A stretch of DNA of 64,000 bases, taken from assembly GCA_041396045.1 (NCBI GenBank), contig JAWKZI010000015.1, positions 1 to 64,000 of the forward strand, read 5' to 3'. Source of the DNA: SHZI01 sp041396045. Its GTDB lineage: Bacteria > Pseudomonadota > Gammaproteobacteria > Steroidobacterales > GCA-2729495. Made by a program: the position numbers and the translations under genes. This document shows positions 25,938 through 33,519 of this stretch, piece after piece. The stretch's first letter is position 1; every line of letters starts with the position of its first letter. The notes below the pieces were generated by a model. That model saw nothing but the letters and a program-made list of their open reading frames with translations. It searched no databases and was not told the DNA's origin.

Positions 25938-27383
25938 CTAGCCGGCCTCGTCGAGTGCACTGATGTCCTTGGCCTGGCCCCGTTGTATCAGCAAAGCCTT
26001 GTTACGCAGGAAACGCAGCAACCCGGAGGGACCCATACGCGAGGCCCCCAATCCGGACAGCTTGAACGCATTCTTCTCGGCGTCGAATACTTCCGTGGTC
26101 AACCCGCCATCGTTGATGCTGACAGCACCGACGTTCAGACGACGGGCAACGGCCAGAGCCTGGTCTTCCTCACCCAGCACGGCGCCCGACAAGCCATAGA
26201 TGGACTCATTGGCGAGGCGCACCGCGTCGTCGACATTCTCATAAACCATGACCGGCATGACCGGACCGAATGTCTCTTCGGTCAGCAGTGTCATATCGTG
26301 CCTTACGTCGGTCACTACAGTGGGTCGCAGCCACAAGCCGCCGCCGTGGCGTTCAATGTGGCCACCAGACCGGATCCGCGCACCTTTTGCTGCCGCATCC
26401 TTCAACTGGCCGGCAATGATCTCGGCCTGACGCTCGAAAATCAGCGGCCCTACCTGGCCACGGTGGCTGTCCGGGAAATTCAGCTCCACGGCGTCAGCCC
26501 TGGCCACCAGTCGATCGATAAATGCCGGGGCAATACGGTGATCAACGTAAACACGCTCCAGCGACTGACATGCCTGCCCCGTGGCTTGTACCGATGCACG
26601 AAGAACGATCGCTGCCGCCCGGTCAGGATCGGCCGAATCCAGGACGATCACCGGGTCTTTGCCGCCAAGTTCAAGAAATGCGGGGATGAATCGGGCCGCG
26701 CAGGCTTCCGCCACTTTGCGGCCGGTTGGCACGCTGCCGGTAAAGCACACTGCATCCACCTGGTCGATCAGTGCTGCGCCAGTGGCGCCATCCCCGGTGA
26801 TAAATGCCAGCACTGCTGCCAGCTCCGGAAAACCCTCCAGGCTCGCCATCAGTGGCGCCACAAAGCGCGGTGTCACTTCACTGGGTTTGACGATCACTGC
26901 GCAGCCAGCCAGCAAAGCCGGGATTGTGTCCAGCATCGACAGCAGCAGCGGAAAGTTCCACGGACTGATCACGCCGATCAGACCGTATGGCACGAGCTGG
27001 GTCTGAATACCAATACCGGCGGTCATTGAAGCGCGCTCCGCTGCCGCACTTCCGGATGGCAGCAATACGCGCCCGGCAAGGGCTACATTGCCTGCCACCA
27101 TGCCGGCAACCGACTGCAGTTCACTGCGCGCCAGCAGATGCCGGCCAGTGTCGATCGCAAGAGCGTCAATCACCGGGGCTGGCGTGGCCATTAACCGTGC
27201 CGACCACGCCTGCAGAACCTCGATGCGCCGGGCGACCCCCGCGTCTGCCCACTTGACCTGCCCGGCACGCAGGCGCGCTGCAAGCTGGCCCAGCTGGTCG
27301 GCATCAGGTGCAACGATGTGATGATCCACCGCACCGGTACGGGGGTTGCGCACCGGAATATTCCGTTTGGATGAAGCGGTCAT
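25938..27383 (-). CDS. NAD(P)-dependent aldehyde dehydrogenase (coniferyl-aldehyde dehydrogenase-like)
   Basis: 481-residue ALDH-superfamily enzyme oxidising an aldehyde to the acid. Visible are the cofactor segment GVISPWNFPLLLSM with KPSEVTP, CFTGSVPTGRKVAEAC, the general-base Glu in PAFLELGGKDPV and the nucleophile Cys in GQACQSLERVYV, followed by EETFGPVMPVMVY. The compact form without a long N-terminus and the KNAFKLSGLGASRMG tail point to the coniferyl/short-aldehyde branch. The substrate is not certain. It lies 30 bases downstream of the DUF1838 gene on the same strand and may share its transcript. Confidence 0.88.
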   Translation of the reverse strand: MTASSKRNIPVRNPRTGAVDHHIVAPDADQLGQLAARLRAGQVKWADAGVARRIEVLQAWSARLMATPAPVIDALAIDTGRHLLARSELQSVAGMVAGNVALAGRVLLPSGSAAAERASMTAGIGIQTQLVPYGLIGVISPWNFPLLLSMLDTIPALLAGCAVIVKPSEVTPRFVAPLMASLEGFPELAAVLAFITGDGATGAALIDQVDAVCFTGSVPTGRKVAEACAARFIPAFLELGGKDPVIVLDSADPDRAAAIVLRASVQATGQACQSLERVYVDHRIAPAFIDRLVARADAVELNFPDSHRGQVGPLIFERQAEIIAGQLKDAAAKGARIRSGGHIERHGGGLWLRPTVVTDVRHDMTLLTEETFGPVMPVMVYENVDDAVRLANESIYGLSGAVLGEEDQALAVARRLNVGAVSINDGGLTTEVFDAEKNAFKLSGLGASRMGPSGLLRFLRNKALLIQRGQAKDISALDEAG

Positions 27384-27413
27384 CGTCTGGCCCTGACTTT
27401 CCAGCTGCCTGTG

Positions 27414-28343
27414 CTATTTCCCACCAGCAGTTTTATTGTGCTCGTCGATGACCTTCTTGAAGTACGTCCAGCTGGTTTCGTTGGGCCGTTTGTCATCGAG
27501 GGGTGGCGGATTGCGGTAAGCCGGATAATTCTTCTCGATCTGTGCCTTCATCGTCGACGAAAGATCATCCCACTTGTCGAGTTTGCGGCCCGCCGTGTGG
27601 AAATAAATGATGCCGGCTCGATCACCCATTTCCATCCACGGCAACCAGCCGGAAATCCGCTCCCAGCCCACCGCGGTCGGTACGCTGTCCTGTTTGCTGT
27701 TGCCGAGGGCGTCGATTGAGCCAAAGAAATTGAACAGTTCGGTTGCGTGATATGTGCCGCCGACATAGCGCTGGTAATCGCCCGCCAGCGGGTTGGTATA
27801 AAACAACGGCACTGCCAGGGTCAGCCACCACTGGTTGCCACTGCTGCCAAAAGGCAGGTTCACGGGCTTGCCATCCCGGCCTTTCAGGCCATAGTTGCCG
27901 TTCACCGGATCGTTCGCGATCTGGATGACATCGACCGTCTTGCCAGTCCATGGGTTCGTCCAGGTCTGCAGTACTTCGCCCGTTACCGGATCCTCGTACA
28001 GGAGGATCTCCCGACTGACCAGGCGAAACTCGGCAGGGTTCGTCGCACCGGCCAGAGGCCCACACTGACGGATATTCATGCCCTCGACCTTGAACAGCAT
28101 CCGGTCAGCTTCGCCCGGAACACGGCTGAACATCATGCCATTCCAGTAGAACGTGACTGGTTTGCCGTCAGTCTGGGAACACTGAATCTTGCGCAATGCC
28201 TTCAGTTGCCCTTCGGCAGTGCTCAGATCGGGTGCGGCAGCGAAGGAAGCTGCGGCCGGCAAAACGGCAACAAGAATGCCCGCCAGTGCCAGCATCAGGC
28301 CGGCGACGGAACGACTACGCCACGGTGAGTAAGATGACTGCAT
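27414..28343 (-). CDS. DUF1838 family exported protein
   Basis: 309 residues from ATG 28343, preceded by AAGGAG, with a signal peptide (AGLMLALAGILVAVLPAAASFA). The mature part, with FYWNGMMFSRVPGE, LVSREILLYEDPVTGEVLQTWTNPW and WMEMGDRAGIIYFHTAGRK, resembles DUF1838 proteins, a family without established biochemistry found near dehydrogenases and steroid- or terpenoid-degrading genes. It lies upstream of the aldehyde dehydrogenase in the same orientation, which supports a catabolic role by association only. Confidence 0.72.
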   Translation of the reverse strand: MQSSYSPWRSRSVAGLMLALAGILVAVLPAAASFAAAPDLSTAEGQLKALRKIQCSQTDGKPVTFYWNGMMFSRVPGEADRMLFKVEGMNIRQCGPLAGATNPAEFRLVSREILLYEDPVTGEVLQTWTNPWTGKTVDVIQIANDPVNGNYGLKGRDGKPVNLPFGSSGNQWWLTLAVPLFYTNPLAGDYQRYVGGTYHATELFNFFGSIDALGNSKQDSVPTAVGWERISGWLPWMEMGDRAGIIYFHTAGRKLDKWDDLSSTMKAQIEKNYPAYRNPPPLDDKRPNETSWTYFKKVIDEHNKTAGGK

Positions 28344-28430
28344 GAGAACTCCTTCGGTCCGGATTCCGGTTTTTAGTGGCTTGAACTGATGACGGCACTG
28401 TAGCGCGGCAGCCTGCAAAGACCAACAACT

Positions 28431-28781
28431 TCAGTGGACCAGACGATCAACCTTCGCGGCACAGATGAAATCGTTTTCGGTCAGCCCGCCCACGGCGTGG
28501 GTCGACCACTTGACGAGGCAGCGTCCGTAACCGACCTCCAGATCGGGGTGGTGGCCCTCGGACTCGGCAATCCAGGCCACTGCATTGACGAATCCCATCG
28601 TTCGTCCAAAACCGGGGAACTCGAATTTCCGGCTGATCCACTTGCCATCTGCCGACAGTTCCCAGTGATCATCCAGCGCCTGACGCAATTCCGCGACGGC
28701 AGCCGCGGACAGCGGCGGTACACCGCCTTCGCAGGGCTTGCAGCGTTTGCTGGTCAAATCCACCGAACTTTTGCTGGTCAT
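28431..28781 (-). CDS. phhB: Pterin-4a-carbinolamine dehydratase
   Basis: 116-residue single-domain enzyme regenerating tetrahydropterin cofactor after aromatic amino-acid hydroxylation. Family motifs are WELSADGKWISRKFEF, the catalytic-site segment ESEGHHPDLEVGYGRCLVKW and STHAVGGLTENDFICAAKVD. ATG 28781 has AGGAG 8 bases upstream; a TTG two codons earlier is less likely. It follows the second VWA gene by 30 bases on the same strand and could be read from that operon, although its function appears unrelated. No phenylalanine hydroxylase gene is in the window. Confidence 0.92.
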   Translation of the reverse strand: MTSKSSVDLTSKRCKPCEGGVPPLSAAAVAELRQALDDHWELSADGKWISRKFEFPGFGRTMGFVNAVAWIAESEGHHPDLEVGYGRCLVKWSTHAVGGLTENDFICAAKVDRLVH

Positions 28782-28811
28782 GGTCAATTCTCCTGATCGA
28801 GTGTGGTGGCC

Positions 28812-29834
28812 TCAGCCACCCGGACCACGAATGATGATTCTCGGGCCCTGCTGGACCTGGGTCAACGCCACAAAGGTCCCACCGCTGCGATCGCACAAGG
28901 CGCGCATGAAAGCGGCGAACCCGTCAGGATTTGCACTTGCCGGGCCGGTTGGAAAACCAACCCCGTGAATGCGCACCAGCCGTTTGCCACGGCCGTCCGG
29001 CTTGTTGATGCGCTCTATTGCCCGGATGACGTTTTCCACAACACGACCCTGAAAATCATCGCCGAACACATACACGCTGATGCGCTTGTCGGGCTGGTAG
29101 AAGGTTTCTATCGCCCTGATGATGCCTTCTGTGGGGTTCGATACCGAACCGGGCCAGTTGTCCATGCTGCGCAGAATCTGCGCGCGGCTGCTCCTGGAAT
29201 CAGGAATCCAGCGCCGGGCCGTACTGCGCAGCAGGTAGTTCCCGCTGCTCGACAGTACCTGTATGCCCTTCACGCGCGGATAAACCTCCAGGGTTTCCTT
29301 GACCTTGGCCTTAACGGTCGGCCACACCGACTGCATGCTGCCTGAATTGTCGATGACAAAAATGATGTATTCGCTGTCTACAGGAATGCCGCCCACGGTG
29401 GTGTCTTTCGGGGGCGGTCTATAGTTGGCGAGCAGCCGGCGCATTTCCTCCGTAAGCGACTGACGGGCCGCGCGCAGTTCGCCAATTTCGGCGGCCTCCG
29501 ACTCAGGCGGCACGCTGGCCTCATAGCGGCCACGAATCCTGCTGAGATCAGATTTGAGTTGGGCCAGCACCTGCTCGTCACTGGTGGGTGCGGTCGTCAT
29601 TTCGCTGCGGAGCTGGCCGGTGGTGCCGCGAATCTCCTGAAGTTCCTTCTGCAGCCGCTCGATCAGCGCCTGCATATCCGCGCGTGATTCCTGAATGGTC
29701 GCCGGCTCGAAGAGCAGCGTGATCACCAGCAACAGGATTACGGCGCCGAAGCCACAGGAGATCGCGTCCAGGAACGACAGATTGGCCGTGTCGGCTGGAG
29801 CCCTGGCGCGACGTCTTCTGTTCCGTATGTTCAT
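28812..29834 (-). CDS. Membrane-anchored von Willebrand A protein with ExbD/MotB-like helix (VWA-2)
   Basis: 340 residues. A strongly basic N-terminus (RNRRRRAR) leads to one transmembrane helix, SFLDAISCGFGAVILLLVIT, with an Asp at about residue 23 placed like the proton-carrying Asp of ExbD/MotB. A coiled-coil-like charged stretch covers about 48-140. A VWA domain follows from about 155: MIDAS motif FVIDNSGSM, then VYVFGDDFQ. It ends with PRIIIRGPGG. The topology predicts a periplasmic VWA domain. I infer it is the second stator-like partner of the MotA-type protein encoded upstream. It lies 11 bases after VWA-1 and is the last recognisable gene of the nine-gene cluster. Confidence 0.8.
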   Translation of the reverse strand: MNIRNRRRRARAPADTANLSFLDAISCGFGAVILLLVITLLFEPATIQESRADMQALIERLQKELQEIRGTTGQLRSEMTTAPTSDEQVLAQLKSDLSRIRGRYEASVPPESEAAEIGELRAARQSLTEEMRRLLANYRPPPKDTTVGGIPVDSEYIIFVIDNSGSMQSVWPTVKAKVKETLEVYPRVKGIQVLSSSGNYLLRSTARRWIPDSRSSRAQILRSMDNWPGSVSNPTEGIIRAIETFYQPDKRISVYVFGDDFQGRVVENVIRAIERINKPDGRGKRLVRIHGVGFPTGPASANPDGFAAFMRALCDRSGGTFVALTQVQQGPRIIIRGPGG

Positions 29835-29845
29835 TCAGACGTTGC

Positions 29846-30937
29846 TTACGGCCAATCGTGCGACGGTGCCAGGAAGGACCCACCGGTACGTATTGCCAGA
29901 TTCCAGAATCCGATCGCCGCTTCGGGGTCACCCTCCATTGGCAGCAGGATGACATTGACGGGCACACGTGAGGGCAGCTCGGCCAGTGACTGGCGCAAGT
30001 AGTTGGCGCGCCGATCAGCACGCACCGGCTCAGGAACTGCCGGCGCCGTCTTGCCTTGCGTGGGCAACCCGTCGGTGATCAGGAAGATGTTGTCCGGTAC
30101 TGGCTTGAGCTGCCGGGCCGCTTCGAACGCCCGATAGAGGCTGGTGCCCTTGTTGGGCACTACCTTGCGCAGACCCGCCAGGGCCGCATCAAAGTCGCCG
30201 CTGTTTCGTGCTTCGAACCAGGTTCCCTCTGAACCCGCGACAGTGCTGGCCGCCAGTTCGTTGAAGGTATAGATCTGGAAACGCGCCCCCGGATCGATCT
30301 GGGTGGTGAGCCAATCCACCGTGGCCAGGGTCTGTCGCCATTTTGGTGCCCGCACCTTGCGCTCATCCGTCATCAAACGATAGCGAACGACATTGGCATA
30401 GGTTCGGCCAAGCATGCTGGCCGAGCTGTCGACCAGAATCAGGACGCGTCGGCCGCCCATGCGCATGCCAGTGAGGTACTGGCGATTCCCCGCGCCGACG
30501 AAGCTGCGGATGCGCTGTCCCTCACCGGCCTCGGGCCGGGCTTCGACCAGGCGACGATTGCCCTCCTTGAGCCGTTCCACGTCGGCGCGCAACTGCTCGA
30601 CACTCTCCGCTTTGGCTGAGCTGTCCTTGTCATTGGCTTCAGCCTCGGCGCGCAGCTCGGCGATGAGTTTCTGCAATCGCTTGACTTCATCCGCGGCGCT
30701 GCTTGCCCGTTCTTCACGAGTTTCGGCCGTGTCCTGCAGACGAAGCAGATCCTTGCGCGCATCCAGCACCTGCTCCTCCATCAGGCTGGCCTCGGCACGC
30801 AGGTTCGTATTGGCCCGGTCCGCCTTCACGCGAACCTGGGCACTGATCAGCATCAGGAACAGAATTGTCGCGCCGAGGCCGCAGGCCATGACGTCCAGGA
30901 AGGAAAGGCTGAAAACGTTGAAGTTCTTACGTGCCAT
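29846..30937 (-). CDS. Membrane-anchored von Willebrand A protein with ExbD/MotB-like helix (VWA-1)
   Basis: 363 residues. The N-terminal helix LSFLDVMACGLGATILFLML resembles the ExbD start (FIDVM followed by hydrophobics), with the Asp at about residue 15. A long heptad-rich coiled coil covers about 36-150 (many Glu, Arg and Leu). The VWA domain follows with MIDAS motif LILVDSSASM, a later Thr in NKGTSLYRAF and an Asp in FLITDGLPT. Its start overlaps the stop of the Hsp70-FHA gene by 11 bases, indicating coupling. It is paralogous in layout to VWA-2, suggesting a heterodimer. Binding partners of the VWA domain are unknown. Confidence 0.82.
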   Translation of the reverse strand: MARKNFNVFSLSFLDVMACGLGATILFLMLISAQVRVKADRANTNLRAEASLMEEQVLDARKDLLRLQDTAETREERASSAADEVKRLQKLIAELRAEAEANDKDSSAKAESVEQLRADVERLKEGNRRLVEARPEAGEGQRIRSFVGAGNRQYLTGMRMGGRRVLILVDSSASMLGRTYANVVRYRLMTDERKVRAPKWRQTLATVDWLTTQIDPGARFQIYTFNELAASTVAGSEGTWFEARNSGDFDAALAGLRKVVPNKGTSLYRAFEAARQLKPVPDNIFLITDGLPTQGKTAPAVPEPVRADRRANYLRQSLAELPSRVPVNVILLPMEGDPEAAIGFWNLAIRTGGSFLAPSHDWP

Positions 30938-32312
30938 TCACATCGCCCTCGATCAGCAGGCGAAGTTCAATCGGTGGCGATCCCAGCGACAGGCTGTCTC
31001 CGGGCTGCAGCATTGCCGTGCCATCAATACGATGGCCATTGAGTCGTGTGCCAAAACGACTATGGTCAAAGACAAACAACGCACCCTGCTCGAGGCGCAG
31101 CGTGCAATGCTGGCGCGACAGGCCGCGCACGGCCGGATCCAGGGCAATGCCAGACTCGTCCGGGCCCAGCGCCGAACCAATCCGGAAGGGCTGCGGCCCC
31201 AGGCGATAGAGTTGATGCCCCATCAACAGATGGGTAGGTACGCTGGCCGATGGCGCTGACAACTCATTGGGTGGCGTACTGAAGTCTGCTGGCCCATCGT
31301 CCCACGGCAGTTCCACAACGAGATGGCCCACGCCCGGGACAACCCCGGACCCGACCAGACCCTGAGCAGCGGCACCGGGCGGCAGTACGTGCACCACGGT
31401 GTCCGGCAGGCGTCGCAAGCCATCGATGATGCCCGGCACTTCGGCAAGGCGTGCGTGAACCTGCAACAGGTGTGGCCCCCGCTCGGCAACCCGTAACCGT
31501 AGGCGTTGCAGCAGTGGTTCACAGGCGAGTGCCATCTGCGTGCGGAATTCCAGGGCCGACACTGTGGCGTCGAATGTGCCACCGGGCATTTCCAGGGTGA
31601 GCGTCAGGTCGCCGTCGCGAGCCAGTCGCGAAAACCAGTCAGGCAACCGGTCATAAAGCGCCTGCTCGGCGTCCGGATTGTGCAATGGATCAAAGCGACT
31701 GCAACTCACGAAACGGCGCGCCAGCAGTTCGGTGGCCAGACGCAACAACGGCTCTACCCAACGCCGGGTATTCCTCATGGGCGCCGAGTACAGCTTGTCC
31801 GGCCTGACGAATATGCGACATCGTCACGCTGTGCAGTCCGGCTTCCAGGCATAGCAGTTCACGGGCGGGCTCCGGGTGCCGGCAGTTGGCGACGGCCGCT
31901 GCGGCTATACCCGTCACCGGGATATGCAGTTGACCCGCCAGCGTTCGTAGAGCCTCAACCTGAGCGCTGGTCCAGCGCGTCGGCACGGCAAACCAGACAC
32001 CTTGGTGTTTTGCGCCGTATCGGGACCAGAGCCGGGCAAGCTGCGCCGAAACCAGTTCTGCGCTGCTGTGGCATGGCCGTACAAGCGGCGTGAGGCCATG
32101 CCGCTTGCCGGGGACCCCGGTGCAGACCCGAAGTCGCGCCAGTGCGTAAGGCTAGAGGTATGCGGGTCGCGTCGCACGATTGCGCTGGCATCCGACCCAA
32201 ACCGGGTGGTCACGCCGTCTACGGCGCTGTAGCCGGGTTCACTGTGCAGCAGCCCACTGCCATCGGCCACGGCAATCTGGGCGTCATTGAGATCAATGGC
32301 AAAGCCGGTCAT
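30927..32312 (-). CDS. Hsp70/actin-like ATPase fold protein with C-terminal FHA domain, frameshifted
   Basis: Two compensating frameshifts interrupt one gene. Segment 1 starts at ATG 32312 (TGFAIDLNDAQIAVADGSG, a phosphate-1-like strand pair). Near 32112-32125, in a GGGG/CCCC tract, the frame changes to read LTPLVRPCHSSAEL, GVWFAVPTRWTSAQVEALRT and HIPVTGIAAAAVAN, as in Hsp70-type ATPase domains. Near 31765-31775 it returns to the first frame (RRWVEPLLRLATELLARRFV). The last ~85 residues are an FHA domain (FRIGSALGP, GLSRQHCTLRLEQGALFVFD, GTRLNGHRI), a phosphothreonine reader. The repaired length is about 461 residues. It probably links kinase-type signalling to the membrane complex encoded alongside. 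The canonical DLGTT loop is not seen, so ATPase activity is uncertain. Confidence 0.68.
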
Positions 32313-32357
32313 TGCGCTGCCATGTCGGGCCTGAGCCTTCGACGAACAGTCACGCCA

Positions 32358-33152
32358 CTAGTTCGCCTGCAGGTGGCGAATAAGCTGCTCGTCGAGATAG
32401 TCTTCGGTTTCAAAGGCCAGCCGCTCCTGCACCAGCTGCAACTGGTGCACCAGAAACATCAGGAGGATGCTGATCAGCAATGCAATCAGTGTGGAATTGA
32501 AGGCCACGCCAAGGCTCTCGGTGACGCCGCTGATATCGCCTGAGACTGCCTTGTTGGCAACGCCCAGCGCGTCGCCAATACCGCGGACTGTGCCGATAAA
32601 CCCGATCGAGGGAATGGCCCAGAGGATGTAACGAATCATCGACAACTCTGCCTCCAGCCGCTCGGATTCGGACAGGATGACGGTCTGCGCTGCTGATGAG
32701 GCATCCTGCACGTTGCGGGTGGCCCCGAAGCGTTGCAATGCATGGAGCAGCGATCGGGGCAAAAGCAGGCCACGCTCCGCGTCCGGAAGGGTCTGCAATT
32801 GTCGGACATACTCGCGTGTATCGTCGGGCAGGACGCGCATCCCTTCGGCGATAGGCACCAGTTGCTGATTGAGTATCCGCCGCTCGCGAGCGAGGCGTCG
32901 TTTGTAGGCCATGATGGCCAGCGCCCAGAGACCTAGCACGAAGCAGGACTCCTGCTCCCAGTCCTTTACTACTACATACCACGATCGCTCAGTCGTGTAG
33001 TTGGGGTCCTGCTTGACCAGAATTCGCGTCTGCTCGATGTGCGCTCGTGCATTCGGCCAGATCACAGCGACATACACGGCATGCACAACCAGCACCGCCA
33101 GCAGGAGCGAGAAGAGCTGGAAGATGAATTCGTTACTAAAGGTTTTCTGCAT
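32358..33152 (-). CDS. MotA/TolQ/ExbB-type proton-channel subunit
   Basis: 264 residues from ATG 33152 (a TTG five codons upstream is less likely). Four hydrophobic segments: about 10-32 and 72-90, then after a cytoplasmic loop about 180-205 (ILWAIPSIGFIGTVRGIGDAL) and 220-248 (GVAFNSTLIALLISILLMFL). The last two match the conserved TM pair of TolQ/ExbB/MotA, including the G-x-x-G-T-V-x-G pattern. Homologues form pentameric stators around two ExbD/MotB-type helices and convert ion flow into rotation or force. Here the likely partners are VWA-1 and VWA-2 downstream; no TonB, TolR, OmpA-like or ExbD gene is nearby. Confidence 0.87.
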   Translation of the reverse strand: MQKTFSNEFIFQLFSLLLAVLVVHAVYVAVIWPNARAHIEQTRILVKQDPNYTTERSWYVVVKDWEQESCFVLGLWALAIMAYKRRLARERRILNQQLVPIAEGMRVLPDDTREYVRQLQTLPDAERGLLLPRSLLHALQRFGATRNVQDASSAAQTVILSESERLEAELSMIRYILWAIPSIGFIGTVRGIGDALGVANKAVSGDISGVTESLGVAFNSTLIALLISILLMFLVHQLQLVQERLAFETEDYLDEQLIRHLQAN

Positions 33153-33186
33153 GAGGCTCGCGTCCAATGAAAATCACGGAAGGCAG

Positions 33187-33519
33187 TCAGATGTCCGAAG
33201 GCAGGGCAATGGCGACGTCGGCCCGCAACGGCTCCACGGGCAGTTCACGATCGGGATCGGCCCGCTCGCCTAGTGCTGTTTCGGCCCGGCGAATCTGCTC
33301 CTCGACCGCGGCCTGATCCAGTTCAGGTGATTCAGCCTGCCCGGACTCCGGCTGATCAGACTCCGACTGATCAGGGGCCGGCTGGTCAGTATCAGTTGCC
33401 TGCGGCGCGATGCCGGGCGGGCCATCGCCCACCTGCGTGACTGCCCAGGCAGCACCAAGGCTCGCAACCAGCAGGATCACTGTTCGCCAGTAGGTCGTTA
33501 TGCGTCTGTATTCCGTCAT
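33187..33519 (-). CDS. Small single-pass membrane protein, acidic periplasmic tail
   Basis: 110 residues: a short basic N-terminus, one transmembrane helix (TVILLVASLGAAWAVTQV), then a Pro/Asp/Glu/Ser/Gln-rich stretch with repeated DQ-S-E and SDQPES patterns, and a weakly helical C-terminus. It overlaps the preceding gene by 4 bases (ATGA), so it is translationally coupled to the FHA-PEGA-FGE gene. No known family was recognised. Its place between that gene and the channel subunit suggests an accessory subunit of the same complex. Confidence 0.65.
   Translation of the reverse strand: MTEYRRITTYWRTVILLVASLGAAWAVTQVGDGPPGIAPQATDTDQPAPDQSESDQPESGQAESPELDQAAVEEQIRRAETALGERADPDRELPVEPLRADVAIALPSDI

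Noticed and set aside
25740..27029. 429-residue plus-strand frame across the structured elements and opposite the aldehyde dehydrogenase
   Set aside because: Begins inside palindromic repeats and is antisense to a clear enzyme gene.
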